Origin: an uncultured Burkholderiales bacterium
Lineage (GTDB): Bacteria > Pseudomonadota > Gammaproteobacteria > Burkholderiales > Burkholderiaceae_C
Direction of reading: 5' to 3'
Assembly (NCBI GenBank): GCA_937927685.1
Contig: CALBSC010000088.1
Location: 21,562 to 85,561, forward strand
Length of the DNA stretch: 64,000 bases
The notes beneath the pieces are model-generated. The model saw nothing but the letters and a program-made list of their open reading frames with translations, ran no database searches and was not told the DNA's origin. Both the position numbers and the translations under genes were made by a program. Shown here one piece after another: positions 36,513 to 44,609 of the stretch. Position 1 is the stretch's first letter, and every line of letters begins with the position of its first letter.

Positions 36513-37231
36513 CCGACACCACCGCTAAAAAAGACGTCCAGAAACTCCAGCGCGCCATCGTCGATGGCCTGGAGGATGTCAAGGCGCAGGACATCGTGGT
36601 GTTCAACACCGAGCACCTCTCTCCACTGTTCGAGCGTGTCATGATGGCCAGCGGAACCTCCAACCGTCAGACCAAGGCGCTGGCCGCCAGCGTTCGCGAC
36701 AAGGTGCGTGATGCGGGCTTCCCGAAGCCGCGCATCGAAGGTGAGGAAAACGGCGAGTGGATCATCATTGACTGCGGTCAGGCCGTGGTGCATGTGATGC
36801 AGCCGGCCATCCGGCAGTACTACCACCTGGAAGAGATCTGGGGTGAAAAGCCGATCCGTTTGAAGTTGGGGGCGCCCAAGCCCACCGTGGCAGCTGCCAC
36901 CAAGGCCTCCTCGGTCCAAGCTGCGGGCAAGACCGGCAAGTCTGCCGGGCGTGCGACGGCGGGTCAATCCCGCCAGGCAGGGGCAGGCTCTGCTGGGGCT
37001 TCGATCCGCAAACCCAGTGCCGCTCGCAAACCAGCCGCCCAACGCTCGACCTCTGCTCCCGCCAAGTCTGCAGCCCCCGCCAAGCCTGCAGCACCGGCCA
37101 AGTCTGCAGCACCGGCCAAGTCTGCAAAGACCTCCAAGCCTGCCGCCAAGCGGGCGGCCAAGCCTGCCGCGTCTCGACAGAGCGCTGCCGGCGCCGGGTC
37201 TTCGCGTGCTCGCAAATCACCCGGCGCATGA
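36509..37231 (+). CDS. rsfS: Ribosomal silencing factor RsfS with histone H1-like tail
   Basis: This 240-residue protein has a normal RsfS domain at residues 1-123 ([50 protein letters not shown] and YYHLEEIWG). That domain binds L14 and blocks subunit joining in stationary phase. Residues 124-240 form a low-complexity Ala/Lys/Pro/Ser tail with repeated AAPAKS units, resembling histone H1 C-termini. The standard family length is about 105-125, so the tail nearly doubles the protein. An exact 18-bp tandem duplication lies within it (37088-37123). It overlaps nadD and rlmH by 4 bp each. Confidence 0.93.
   Translation: MTDTTAKKDVQKLQRAIVDGLEDVKAQDIVVFNTEHLSPLFERVMMASGTSNRQTKALAASVRDKVRDAGFPKPRIEGEENGEWIIIDCGQAVVHVMQPAIRQYYHLEEIWGEKPIRLKLGAPKPTVAAATKASSVQAAGKTGKSAGRATAGQSRQAGAGSAGASIRKPSAARKPAAQRSTSAPAKSAAPAKPAAPAKSAAPAKSAKTSKPAAKRAAKPAASRQSAAGAGSSRARKSPGA
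37088..37123 (+). repeat. Exact 18-bp tandem repeat in the rsfS tail
   Basis: The unit GCAGCACCGGCCAAGTCT occurs twice without mismatch and encodes AAPAKS twice; degenerate copies precede it from about 37065. It can expand or contract in frame. Confidence 0.85.
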
Positions 37232-37695
37232 AGCTGTGGGTGGTGGCGGTCGGTCAGCGCATGCCTGACTGGGCGCAGGTGGCCTGGGACGATTACGCCA
37301 AGCGATTTCCGCCCGAGTGGAAGCTGGGTCTCAAGGCCGTCAAGGCCGAACCACGCGGGAGCAAACCCGCGAACGCCCTGATGGCCGCAGAAGCCGATCG
37401 GCTGCGCGCGGCGATTCCCAAACAGGCCCGGGTGGTGGTCCTCGATGAGCGCGGCGATGCGCTGACCACCATGGCCCTGTCTCAGCGCATGCTGCAATGG
37501 CAATCCGAGTCCCAGGAGGTGGCCTTGCTGATCGGGGGTCCGGATGGCCTGGACCCGGGCTTGCGACGTGAGGCCGATGAACGCATCCGCCTCTCGGACC
37601 TGACCCTTCCGCACGCCATGGTGCGCGTGCTGCTGGTTGAGCAACTCTACCGGGGCTGGTCGATTCTGGCCAAACACCCCTACCACCGCGAGTGA
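37228..37695 (+). CDS. rlmH: 23S rRNA (pseudouridine-1915-N3)-methyltransferase
   Basis: This 155-residue SPOUT methyltransferase modifies pseudouridine 1915 in helix 69 of 23S rRNA. It has [14 protein letters not shown] at the start, [18 protein letters not shown], the SAM knot [14 protein letters not shown], and [21 protein letters not shown] with the terminal YHRE. It starts inside the rsfS stop (ATGA) and ends 4 bp before maf. Confidence 0.96.
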   Translation: MKLWVVAVGQRMPDWAQVAWDDYAKRFPPEWKLGLKAVKAEPRGSKPANALMAAEADRLRAAIPKQARVVVLDERGDALTTMALSQRMLQWQSESQEVALLIGGPDGLDPGLRREADERIRLSDLTLPHAMVRVLLVEQLYRGWSILAKHPYHRE

Positions 37696-37699
37696 CGCC

Positions 37700-38299
37700 A
37701 TGAAACCCTTGTACCTGGCCTCCCAAAGTCCCCGCCGGCTTCAGTTGCTGGGGCAGCTGGGTCTGAGCCCCACGCTCATGACGCCCGAGCCGCACGAGGA
37801 CGCCGAGGCGCTGGAGGCCGTGTTGCCGGGCGAAGCCCCCAGCACCTATGTGCAGCGCGTCACCCGTCTCAAACTCGAGGCCTCGCTGCGGCGCATGAAG
37901 CGCCTGGGGTGGCCCAACGGCGTGGTGTTGTGCGCCGACACCACCGTGGCCCAGGGGCGGCAGATTCTGGGCAAGCCCGACAGCCCCGCCCACGCGCTGG
38001 CCATGTTGCAAGGCCTGCAAGGTCAGACCCACCGTGTGCTGACCTGTGTGGCGGTGGGTACGGTAGGCCGTCAGCAGCAATGCCTGCAGGTCTCCACCGT
38101 CACCATGGGCCCGGTCACCACGCCCCGGCTGCGCGCCTATGTCAACACCGGAGAGCCCATGGGCAAGGCAGGCGCCTATGCCATCCAGGGACAGGCTGCG
38201 GGTTTCATCGAGCATATTCGGGGCAGCCACTCTGGCATCATGGGGTTGCCGCTGTTTGAAACCGCCGCCTTGCTGCGGGACTTCGGCTTCAAGGTCTGA
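37700..38299 (+). CDS. maf: Maf family nucleoside triphosphate pyrophosphatase
   Basis: This 199-residue protein has the Maf motifs LASQSPRRLQLL (N-terminal Ser-x-R-R), CADTTVAQGRQILGKP and GKAGAYAIQGQAAGFIEHIRGSHS at the C-terminus. The family hydrolyses dTTP/UTP and related or modified nucleotides, acting in house-cleaning or division control. The gene order rsfS-rlmH-maf-rng is common in proteobacteria. The ATG is 4 bp after the rlmH stop. Confidence 0.95.
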   Translation: MKPLYLASQSPRRLQLLGQLGLSPTLMTPEPHEDAEALEAVLPGEAPSTYVQRVTRLKLEASLRRMKRLGWPNGVVLCADTTVAQGRQILGKPDSPAHALAMLQGLQGQTHRVLTCVAVGTVGRQQQCLQVSTVTMGPVTTPRLRAYVNTGEPMGKAGAYAIQGQAAGFIEHIRGSHSGIMGLPLFETAALLRDFGFKV

Positions 38300-38303
38300 C
38301 GCC

Positions 38304-39791
38304 ATGCAACAGGACATCCTCATCAATTGGGCCCCCCAGGAAACCCGTGTGGCCGTGGTCGAAAACGGCGTGGTGCAGGAGTTGCATCTGGAGCGAACCC
38401 TGGAAAAAGGCCTGGTCGGCAATGTGTATCTGGGCAAGGTCTCGCGGGTCTTGCCAGGCATGCAATCGGCCTTCGTCGACATCGGGCTCGAGCGCGCAGC
38501 CTTTTTGCATGTGGCGGATTTGTGGAGCAGTGTGGCCTCGCGCCATGCGGACGGGGAGGGGGCCAATACCCCGCCCATGCCCATCGAGAAACAGATTTTT
38601 GAAGGGCAGTCGCTGATGGTTCAGGTCATCAAGGACCCGATCGGCAGCAAGGGGGCCCGACTGTCCTCGCAGATCAGCATTGCGGGACGCATGCTGGTGT
38701 ACCTGCCGCAGGACAACCACATTGGCGTGTCGCAGAAGATCGCCCTGGATCAACGCGAAGCCCTCAAGCAACGTCTGCTGGCGCTCTTGCGCGAAGATCA
38801 ACCCGAGGGCGCCACCGGTGGGTTCATCCTGCGCACCAACGGGGAGGATGCGACCGATCAGGAATTGCTCGAAGACATCCGTTACCTGCGCAAAACCTGG
38901 CAACGTATCCGCGAAGCTGCCTTGGTGAAACCCCCCAAGTCGATATTGCACCAGGACCTGGACCTGCTGCAACGTGTGTTGCGTGACCTGGTGAGCGATG
39001 CCACCCAGACGATTCGGATCGATTCGCGCGAGCAGCACGAACGCTTGCGCCAATTCGGCCTGGAGTACATGCCGGCCGCTGCCGCGAAGTTGCAGCACTA
39101 CCGGGGCGAGCGCCCCATCTTTGACCTCTTTGGCATCGACGATGATGTGGCCCGTGCCCTGGGGCGTCGGGTGGATTTGAAGTCGGGCGGCTATCTCATC
39201 ATCGATCAGACCGAGGCGCTGACCACGGTGGATATCAACACCGGCGCTTTCACCGGTGCCCGCAATTTCGACGAAACCATTTTCAAGACCAACCTGGAGG
39301 CTGCCGGTGCGCTGGCGCGACAACTGCGGTTGCGCAACCTGGGTGGCGTGATCATTGCCGACTTCATCGACATGGTGCGTGAAGATCACCGGGAGGCGGT
39401 GTTGCAGGAATTGCGCAAACACCTGGCGCGTGACCGCGTCAAAACCTCGGTGAGCGATTTCTCCCCGCTGGGTTTGGTCGAGATGACCCGCAAGCGCACC
39501 CGGGAGTCACTGGCCCACCAGCTGTGCAAGCCCTGTGAGGTCTGTCAAGGCAAAGGCATCGTGAAGACCCCGCGCAGCGTGGCTTATGACATCTTGCGTG
39601 AAATCCTGCGCGAGGCGCGTCAGTTTCACCCGGCCGAGTTCCGGGTGGTTGCCGCCCCGGGGGTGATCGATCTGTTCCTGGACGAGGAAAGCCAGCACCT
39701 GGCCGGTCTGAGCGTGTTCATCGGCAAGCCCATCTCGCTGCAGCACGAGCCCGCCATGGGGCCGGAGGACTACGACATCGTGCTCATTTGA
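38304..39791 (+). CDS. rng: Ribonuclease G
   Basis: This 495-residue endoribonuclease processes 16S rRNA 5' ends and decays mRNA. It starts MQQDILINWAPQETRVAVVE and has the S1-type RNA-binding domain with GNVYLGKVSRVLPGMQSAFVDIGLERAAFLH. The catalytic domain has TVDINTGAFTGARNFDETIF with the metal-binding Asp. The zinc-link cysteines are in CKPCEVCQGKG. The length is that of RNase G, not RNase E, as the long C-terminal scaffold is absent. It begins 4 bp after maf. Confidence 0.95.
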   Translation: MQQDILINWAPQETRVAVVENGVVQELHLERTLEKGLVGNVYLGKVSRVLPGMQSAFVDIGLERAAFLHVADLWSSVASRHADGEGANTPPMPIEKQIFEGQSLMVQVIKDPIGSKGARLSSQISIAGRMLVYLPQDNHIGVSQKIALDQREALKQRLLALLREDQPEGATGGFILRTNGEDATDQELLEDIRYLRKTWQRIREAALVKPPKSILHQDLDLLQRVLRDLVSDATQTIRIDSREQHERLRQFGLEYMPAAAAKLQHYRGERPIFDLFGIDDDVARALGRRVDLKSGGYLIIDQTEALTTVDINTGAFTGARNFDETIFKTNLEAAGALARQLRLRNLGGVIIADFIDMVREDHREAVLQELRKHLARDRVKTSVSDFSPLGLVEMTRKRTRESLAHQLCKPCEVCQGKGIVKTPRSVAYDILREILREARQFHPAEFRVVAAPGVIDLFLDEESQHLAGLSVFIGKPISLQHEPAMGPEDYDIVLI

Positions 39792-39840
39792 GCCGGTCGA
39801 TTCCTGTAAAGACATGTTTCTGGTGCTACCATAACGCCCC

Positions 39841-41157
39841 ATGAATTTGCCCCGTTTTCGGGAGGCCTTCGCCATGTGTGTCAAGCGTGTGGGCCGACTG
39901 TTTTTGCTCTATGGCCTGGCCCTGTTGATGGGCATGGGCGTGGCTCAGGCACAGTTCAGGGTGGACGTGTCGGGCGTGGGCCTGACCCAACTGCCCATTG
40001 CCTTCTCACCCTTCCGGGGTGAAGACGCTTCGCCCCAGCGCATTGCCAGCATTGTGCAAGCCGACCTGGAGCGCAGTGGCGTGTTCCGGGCCCTGGCGGC
40101 CGGGCAGTCGCTGGACGAGACTGCGCGCCCGGACATGTCTGCCTTGCGCCAGCGCGGCGCGGATGCCTTGCTCACCGGCAGCGTCAGCCGCCTGCCCGAT
40201 GGTCGTTTTGATGTCCGCTTCCGCCTGTGGGATGTGGTCAAGGCGCAGGACCTGGGCGGAGCCAGTTATGCCGTGGTCACCGCGGATCTGCGCCTGGCAT
40301 CCCACCGCATTGCTGATTTTGTCTACGAAACCCTCACCGGCGACAAGGGGGTCTTTTCGACCCGCATTGCCTACGTGACCAAAGTGGCGGAACGCTACAA
40401 CCTCTGGATCGCCGATGCCGATGGCGAAAACGCGCAGGCCGCCCTCACCAGTCCCGAGCCCATCATCTCACCCAGTTGGTCCCCAGTGGGCAACCAGCTG
40501 GCCTACGTGTCTTTTGAGTCACGCAAGCCGGTGGTGTACGTGCATGACGTGTCGGCCGGCAAGCGTCGCGTGGTGGCCAACTTCAAGGGATCCAACAGCG
40601 CCCCGGCCTGGTCCCCCGATGGCAAATTTCTGGCGGTGACCCTCAGCCGCGATGGCGGATCGCAGATTTACGTGATTCCCTCGGCGGGCGGCGAGCTGCG
40701 TCGTTTGACCCAGTCCCCCAGCATCGACACCGAACCCGCTTTTGCGCCGGATGGATCGGGCATTTATTTTGTGAGCGACCGCGGGGGTTCGCCGCAGATC
40801 TACCGCACACCGGTCATGGGTGGTCCGGTACAACGCGTGACCTTTCAGGGCAGTTACAACATTTCGCCCACCATCAGCCCGGATGGTCGCTGGATGGCCT
40901 ACATCGCCCGCAACGGGGGGCAATACCGCCTGCACCTGATGGACCTGCAGTCTGACAAGATTCAGGCCGTCACGGACACCGCGGCGGATGAGCGCCCCAG
41001 CTTTGCGCCCAACAGCCGTCTCATCGTCTATGCCACCCAACTCCAGGGCCGTGAAGCCCTCATGACCACCACCCTGGATGGGCGCATCACTGCCCGTCTG
41101 GCCGGTCAGCCGGGTGACATTCGCGAACCGCATTGGGGGCCTTTCTTCAAGCCCTGA
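39841..41157 (+). CDS. tolB: Tol-Pal system translocation protein TolB
   Basis: This 438-residue periplasmic protein links Pal to the Tol motor. It has a signal peptide ([19 protein letters not shown]), an N-terminal TolB domain ([29 protein letters not shown]) and a six-bladed propeller with [47 protein letters not shown] and [16 protein letters not shown]. Two starts are possible, at 39841 and 39874 (MCVKRVGR); the second gives a more usual signal peptide. tolQ, tolR and tolA are not in the window. Confidence 0.95.
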   Translation: MNLPRFREAFAMCVKRVGRLFLLYGLALLMGMGVAQAQFRVDVSGVGLTQLPIAFSPFRGEDASPQRIASIVQADLERSGVFRALAAGQSLDETARPDMSALRQRGADALLTGSVSRLPDGRFDVRFRLWDVVKAQDLGGASYAVVTADLRLASHRIADFVYETLTGDKGVFSTRIAYVTKVAERYNLWIADADGENAQAALTSPEPIISPSWSPVGNQLAYVSFESRKPVVYVHDVSAGKRRVVANFKGSNSAPAWSPDGKFLAVTLSRDGGSQIYVIPSAGGELRRLTQSPSIDTEPAFAPDGSGIYFVSDRGGSPQIYRTPVMGGPVQRVTFQGSYNISPTISPDGRWMAYIARNGGQYRLHLMDLQSDKIQAVTDTAADERPSFAPNSRLIVYATQLQGREALMTTTLDGRITARLAGQPGDIREPHWGPFFKP

Positions 41158-41212
41158 GCCTTATCATTCACGTCATTACAACCATTCATCACATCGCTCC
41201 CAAGGAAATCTC

Positions 41213-41728
41213 ATGAATCGACTGTTCATTGTTATCGGCTTGTTGCTGGCTCTGGCCGGCTGTGCCTCCAACGTCAAGCTGGACGAGGCCCCCGTTGAGG
41301 ACAAATCGGGCACCGCGGCCCAGCAGGCTCCCGCGGCCGCCAGCTCGGTGGCAACGATCCGGGCAGGCAACATTCCTGCCATGGACCCCGGCCCGACGGG
41401 CGTGGGCAAGGTCATTTATTTCGACTACGACAGCTTTGTCATCAAGGCCGAGTCGCAGACCCTGATCGAAGCGCACGCCCGCTACCTGCGCGCTGACAAA
41501 AACCGTCGTATCGCCATCGAGGGCCACGCTGACGAGCGCGGCGGGCGTGAGTACAACCTGGCCCTGGGCCAGAAACGTGCTGAGTCCGTGCGCAAGGCGC
41601 TGGGCCTGCTGGGCGTGTCTGACAACCAACTCGAAGCGGTCAGCTTTGGCAAGGAAAAGCCGTCGGATGCTGGCCATGATGAGGCGGCCTGGGCCAAGAA
41701 CCGTCGCGCTGAAATCGCTTACCGTTGA
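41213..41728 (+). CDS. pal: Peptidoglycan-associated lipoprotein
   Basis: This 171-residue outer-membrane lipoprotein binds peptidoglycan and TolB. It has a signal peptide with lipobox LALAGC, an Ala-rich linker, and an OmpA-like domain with VIYFDYDSFVIK, IEGHADERGGREYNLALGQKRA and the diaminopimelate-contacting Asp/Arg. AAGGAA lies 5 nt before the ATG. Its stop overlaps the cpoB start (TGATG). Confidence 0.97.
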   Translation: MNRLFIVIGLLLALAGCASNVKLDEAPVEDKSGTAAQQAPAAASSVATIRAGNIPAMDPGPTGVGKVIYFDYDSFVIKAESQTLIEAHARYLRADKNRRIAIEGHADERGGREYNLALGQKRAESVRKALGLLGVSDNQLEAVSFGKEKPSDAGHDEAAWAKNRRAEIAYR

Positions 41729-42495
41729 TGAAACGCCTGCTGCCTCTGGCGCTGGTGCTGGGCGCCTGGCTCCAGCCCGCAGGAGCGGCCTTGTTTGAGG
41801 ACGAGGAGGCGCGGCGCGCCATCCTCGAGATTCGCCAGAGGCTGGACAGCCAGCGAGCGCCGGCTGAATCGCAAGCCCGCGAAGTCAAAACCCTGACCGA
41901 GGACAACCAGCAGTTGCGTCGAGCGCTGCTGGATCTGCAGGCTCAGATCGAAACGCTGCGCAGCGAGCAGGCGCAGTTGCGCGGCGACCGTGACCTGGCC
42001 TTGCGCGAACTCTCCGAGACGCAACGCCGCATCAAGGACCTCGCCCAGTCCATCGACGAACGTCTGCGCCCCCTAGAGCCCATCACTGTCAGCCTGGATG
42101 GGGTCGAGTTTCTGGCTCAGCCCGCTGAAAAGCGCGAGTTCGATGGAGCCCTGGCACGCTTTCGTGCGGGTGAGTTCACGCCGGCGGCCACCGCCCTGGC
42201 CGACTTCATTCGCCGTTATCCGCAAAGCGGTTACACCCCATCAGCCCTGTTCTGGCTGGGCAATGCCCAGTACGCCACCCGTGATTACAAGGAGGCCATC
42301 CAGAACTTCCGCATGCTCAGTGCGGCAGCGCCCAATTTCGCGCGTCTGCCTGATGCATGGTTGTCGATGGCCAACTGCCAGCTCGAGCTCAAGGACGTCA
42401 AGGCAGGACGCAAAACGCTGGAAGACCTCGTCAAAAAATACCCGCAAACCGAAGCCGGTGATGCGGCTCGCGAGCGCCTGTCTCGCCTGAAGTAA
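41728..42495 (+). CDS. cpoB: Cell division coordinator CpoB (YbgF)
   Basis: This 255-residue periplasmic protein starts MKRLLPLALVLGAWLQPAGA (signal peptide). A coiled-coil trimerisation segment covers residues about 45-110 (repeated Gln/Glu/Leu heptads) and a C-terminal TPR domain carries the repeats ALFWLGNAQYATRDYKEAIQ and ALARFRAGEFTPAATAL. In E. coli it coordinates peptidoglycan synthesis and outer-membrane constriction with Tol-Pal. The ATG overlaps the pal stop. Confidence 0.93.
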   Translation: MKRLLPLALVLGAWLQPAGAALFEDEEARRAILEIRQRLDSQRAPAESQAREVKTLTEDNQQLRRALLDLQAQIETLRSEQAQLRGDRDLALRELSETQRRIKDLAQSIDERLRPLEPITVSLDGVEFLAQPAEKREFDGALARFRAGEFTPAATALADFIRRYPQSGYTPSALFWLGNAQYATRDYKEAIQNFRMLSAAAPNFARLPDAWLSMANCQLELKDVKAGRKTLEDLVKKYPQTEAGDAARERLSRLK

Positions 42496-42507
42496 GCAAC
42501 GTTGAAT

Positions 42508-43623
42508 ATGGATGCGATTGACCTGAACGCTTTGACCCGCTGGGTACTGTGGGCCGGCTTTGGGGTGTCGTTCCTGTTTGGGGCCCTGGCGCAGCGGACC
42601 CACTTCTGCACCATGGGTGCCATCAGTGATGTGGTCAACATGGGTGACTGGACACGCGCCCGCCAGTGGATGCTGGCCATTGGGGTCGCCATGCTGGGCT
42701 TTGCGGTGCTCAGCTGGCGTGGTGATATCGATCCTGCCAAAACCCTCTACGCCAGTTCGCGCCTGATCTGGTTGTCCTGCCTGCTGGGCGGGCTGATGTT
42801 CGGATTTGGCATGGTGCTGGCCTCGGGTTGCGGCAACAAGACACTGGTGCGGGTGGGCAGCGGCAATCTCAAGTCCCTCGTGGTCATGGTGGTCATGGGC
42901 GTGTCGGCCTTTGCCACGCTCAAGGGCATCACCGGGGTACTGCGTGTGTCAACGGTCGACCGCGTGGCGCTGGAGCTGCCGCATGGTGCCAACCTGGGCG
43001 GGCTGTTGCAGGGGCTGCTCGCTTCCCCTGCCGCCCACCTTCAACTCCTGCTGGGCGTGTGCCTGGGGGTGGCACTGGTGGTGGCCTTGCTGTGGAACCG
43101 TGACATGCGTCGTGCCGAGAACCTGCTGGCTGGCGCCGGCGCGGGTGTCCTGATCGTGGTCATGTGGTGGGTGAGCGGATCGCTGGGTCATGTGGCCGAG
43201 CACCCCGAGACGCTGGAAGAGGTCTATCTCACCACCAACTCAGGCCGCATCGAATCCCTGTCCTTCGTGGCCCCGGTGGCCTATTTGCTCGACTGGCTCA
43301 TGTTCTTCAGCGACAAATCCAAGGTGTTGAGTCTGGGCATCGTGTCGGTCCTGGGCGTGATCAGTGGCTCCTTTGTTGTGTCGCGGCTGGAAGGCAGCTT
43401 TCGCTGGGAAGGCTTTGGCAGCGTGGAAGACCTGGGCAACCACCTGGCAGGTGGCGTGCTGATGGGCGTGGGCGGGGTGACGGCCATGGGGTGTACGGTG
43501 GGGCAGGGGCTGAGTGGCATTTCCACCCTCAGCCTGAACGCCGCCATCGCCGTGGCGGCGATCGTTGCGGGCGCAGTCATGGCCTTTCGTTACCAGATAT
43601 GGCGCCTGGAAGCCCAGCTTTGA
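42508..43623 (+). CDS. YeeE/YedE family membrane transporter
   Basis: This 371-residue polytopic protein has about nine hydrophobic segments and the family cysteines in RTHFCTMGAISD, LASGCGNKTLVRVG and AMGCTVGQGLSG. The YeeE (TsuA) group takes up thiosulphate through cysteine relays, so a reduced-sulphur substrate is likely but not shown. It is a single-gene fused form, without a separate YedE/TusA partner nearby. The ATG at 42508 was preferred over a TTG two codons earlier. It lies 12 bp after cpoB and overlaps the tcdA frame. Confidence 0.88.
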   Translation: MDAIDLNALTRWVLWAGFGVSFLFGALAQRTHFCTMGAISDVVNMGDWTRARQWMLAIGVAMLGFAVLSWRGDIDPAKTLYASSRLIWLSCLLGGLMFGFGMVLASGCGNKTLVRVGSGNLKSLVVMVVMGVSAFATLKGITGVLRVSTVDRVALELPHGANLGGLLQGLLASPAAHLQLLLGVCLGVALVVALLWNRDMRRAENLLAGAGAGVLIVVMWWVSGSLGHVAEHPETLEEVYLTTNSGRIESLSFVAPVAYLLDWLMFFSDKSKVLSLGIVSVLGVISGSFVVSRLEGSFRWEGFGSVEDLGNHLAGGVLMGVGGVTAMGCTVGQGLSGISTLSLNAAIAVAAIVAGAVMAFRYQIWRLEAQL

Positions 43624-44459
43624 CCGACCCGGACCTGGCCCGGCGTTTTCAGGGGCTGGAGCGTATGTACGGGGTGGGGGGAGCAAGCCGGATCCGAGAT
43701 GCCCATGTGGTGGTGATCGGCATCGGCGGGGTCGGATCGTGGGCGGCCGAAGCGCTGGCCCGCAGTGGGGTGGGCACCCTCAGTCTGCTGGACTTTGACC
43801 AGGTGGCTGAATCCAACGTCAACCGTCAACTGCACGCACTGGGCAGTACCCTGGGGATGGCCAAGGTGCACGCCATGGCACAACGCATTCTGGATATCAA
43901 CCCGGCCTGCCGCGTGCGGGCCATCGAAGAATTTGCCTCGCCACACAACTGGCCCGCCATCCTGGGGGACGACGCCCCACCGGTCACGGCGGTGATCGAT
44001 GCCTGTGACCAGGTGAAAACCAAGACGGCACTGGCGGCCTGGTCCTGGGGTCACCCGGTGCACTGGGTCTGCGTGGGGGCGGCGGGGGGCAAGCGGCTGG
44101 CCCATGAGGTGCGTGTGGACGATCTTTCCCGCGTCACGCATGACCCCTTGCTGGCGCAGGTGCGGTACCGTTTGCGACGCGAACATGGTGCCCCTTCAGC
44201 CAGTACCCGTTCTGCATCGACGTTGCATCTGCCCTGTGTGTTCAGTCAGGAGGCCGTTCGTGCTGCCGATGCCAGTTGTGAGGCTTCCACCGATGGCAGC
44301 CTCAACTGCCATGGCTATGGCTCACTGGTCAGTGTCACGGCAACCTTCGGCATGGTAGCGGCAGGGTGGGTACTCAACCAGTTGGCGTCGGGCGAGGTGT
44401 CACATGCTTCAAAAATGCGCTATAATGCGAGGCTTCGGTCAGCACACAATGTTGATTGA
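43599..44459 (+). CDS. tcdA: tRNA threonylcarbamoyladenosine dehydratase
   Basis: This 286-residue E1-like ThiF-family enzyme cyclises t6A37 to ct6A. The Rossmann motif is VIGIGGVGSWAAEAL, then LLDFDQVAESNVNRQLHALGS and VIDACDQVKTK. CVGAAGGKR and the C-terminal segment SLNCHGYGSLVSVTATFGM contain further conserved residues. The ATG at 43599 lies inside the transporter gene; a TTG at 43620, overlapping that gene's stop, is an alternative. The last 30 residues run over a tRNA promoter, so they may be dispensable. Confidence 0.9.
   Translation: MAPGSPALTDPDLARRFQGLERMYGVGGASRIRDAHVVVIGIGGVGSWAAEALARSGVGTLSLLDFDQVAESNVNRQLHALGSTLGMAKVHAMAQRILDINPACRVRAIEEFASPHNWPAILGDDAPPVTAVIDACDQVKTKTALAAWSWGHPVHWVCVGAAGGKRLAHEVRVDDLSRVTHDPLLAQVRYRLRREHGAPSASTRSASTLHLPCVFSQEAVRAADASCEASTDGSLNCHGYGSLVSVTATFGMVAAGWVLNQLASGEVSHASKMRYNARLRSAHNVD
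44397..44426 (+). promoter_or_regulatory. Promoter of tRNA-Lys inside the tcdA 3' end
   Basis: A perfect -10 TATAAT at 44421-44426 is preceded 18 bp upstream by GTGTCA (4 of 6 with TTGACA) at 44397-44402. It is followed by a GC-rich discriminator (GCGAGG), typical of stringently controlled stable-RNA promoters. It lies 52 bp upstream of the mature tRNA. Confidence 0.6.
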
Positions 44460-44477
44460 ATCTGTTGAAGAACAGAT

Positions 44478-44553
44478 GGGACGTTAGCTCAGTTGGTAGA
44501 GCAGCGGACTTTTAATCCGTTGGTCACAAGTTCGAATCTTGTACGTCCTACCA
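44478..44553 (+). tRNA. tRNA-Lys (anticodon TTT)
   Basis: This 76-nt gene folds into a standard cloverleaf. The acceptor stem is GGGACGT/ACGTCCT, with a G1-U72 wobble at the end and encoded CCA. The D-arm is TAGCTCAGTTGGTAGAGC. The anticodon stem GCGGA/TCCGT carries loop CTTTTAA (anticodon at 44511-44513). The T-arm is ACAAG-TTCGAAT-CTTGT. It lies between tcdA and the convergent ABC-F gene. A short CTGTT-GAAG-AACAG hairpin lies just before the 5' end. Confidence 0.97.
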
Positions 44554-44562
44554 CCCTCATTC

Positions 44563-44597
44563 AAAAAAAACCAGTTCAAACAGAACTGGTTTTTTTT
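44563..44597. terminator. Bidirectional terminator between tRNA-Lys and the ABC-F gene
   Basis: The stem CCAGTTC/GAACTGG is extended by eight A on the left and eight T on the right, with a 5-nt loop. It has a T run in both directions, so it can end the tRNA transcript and the convergent ABC-F transcript (stop at 44610). Confidence 0.9.
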
Positions 44598-44609
44598 CGT
44601 CTCGACCTT

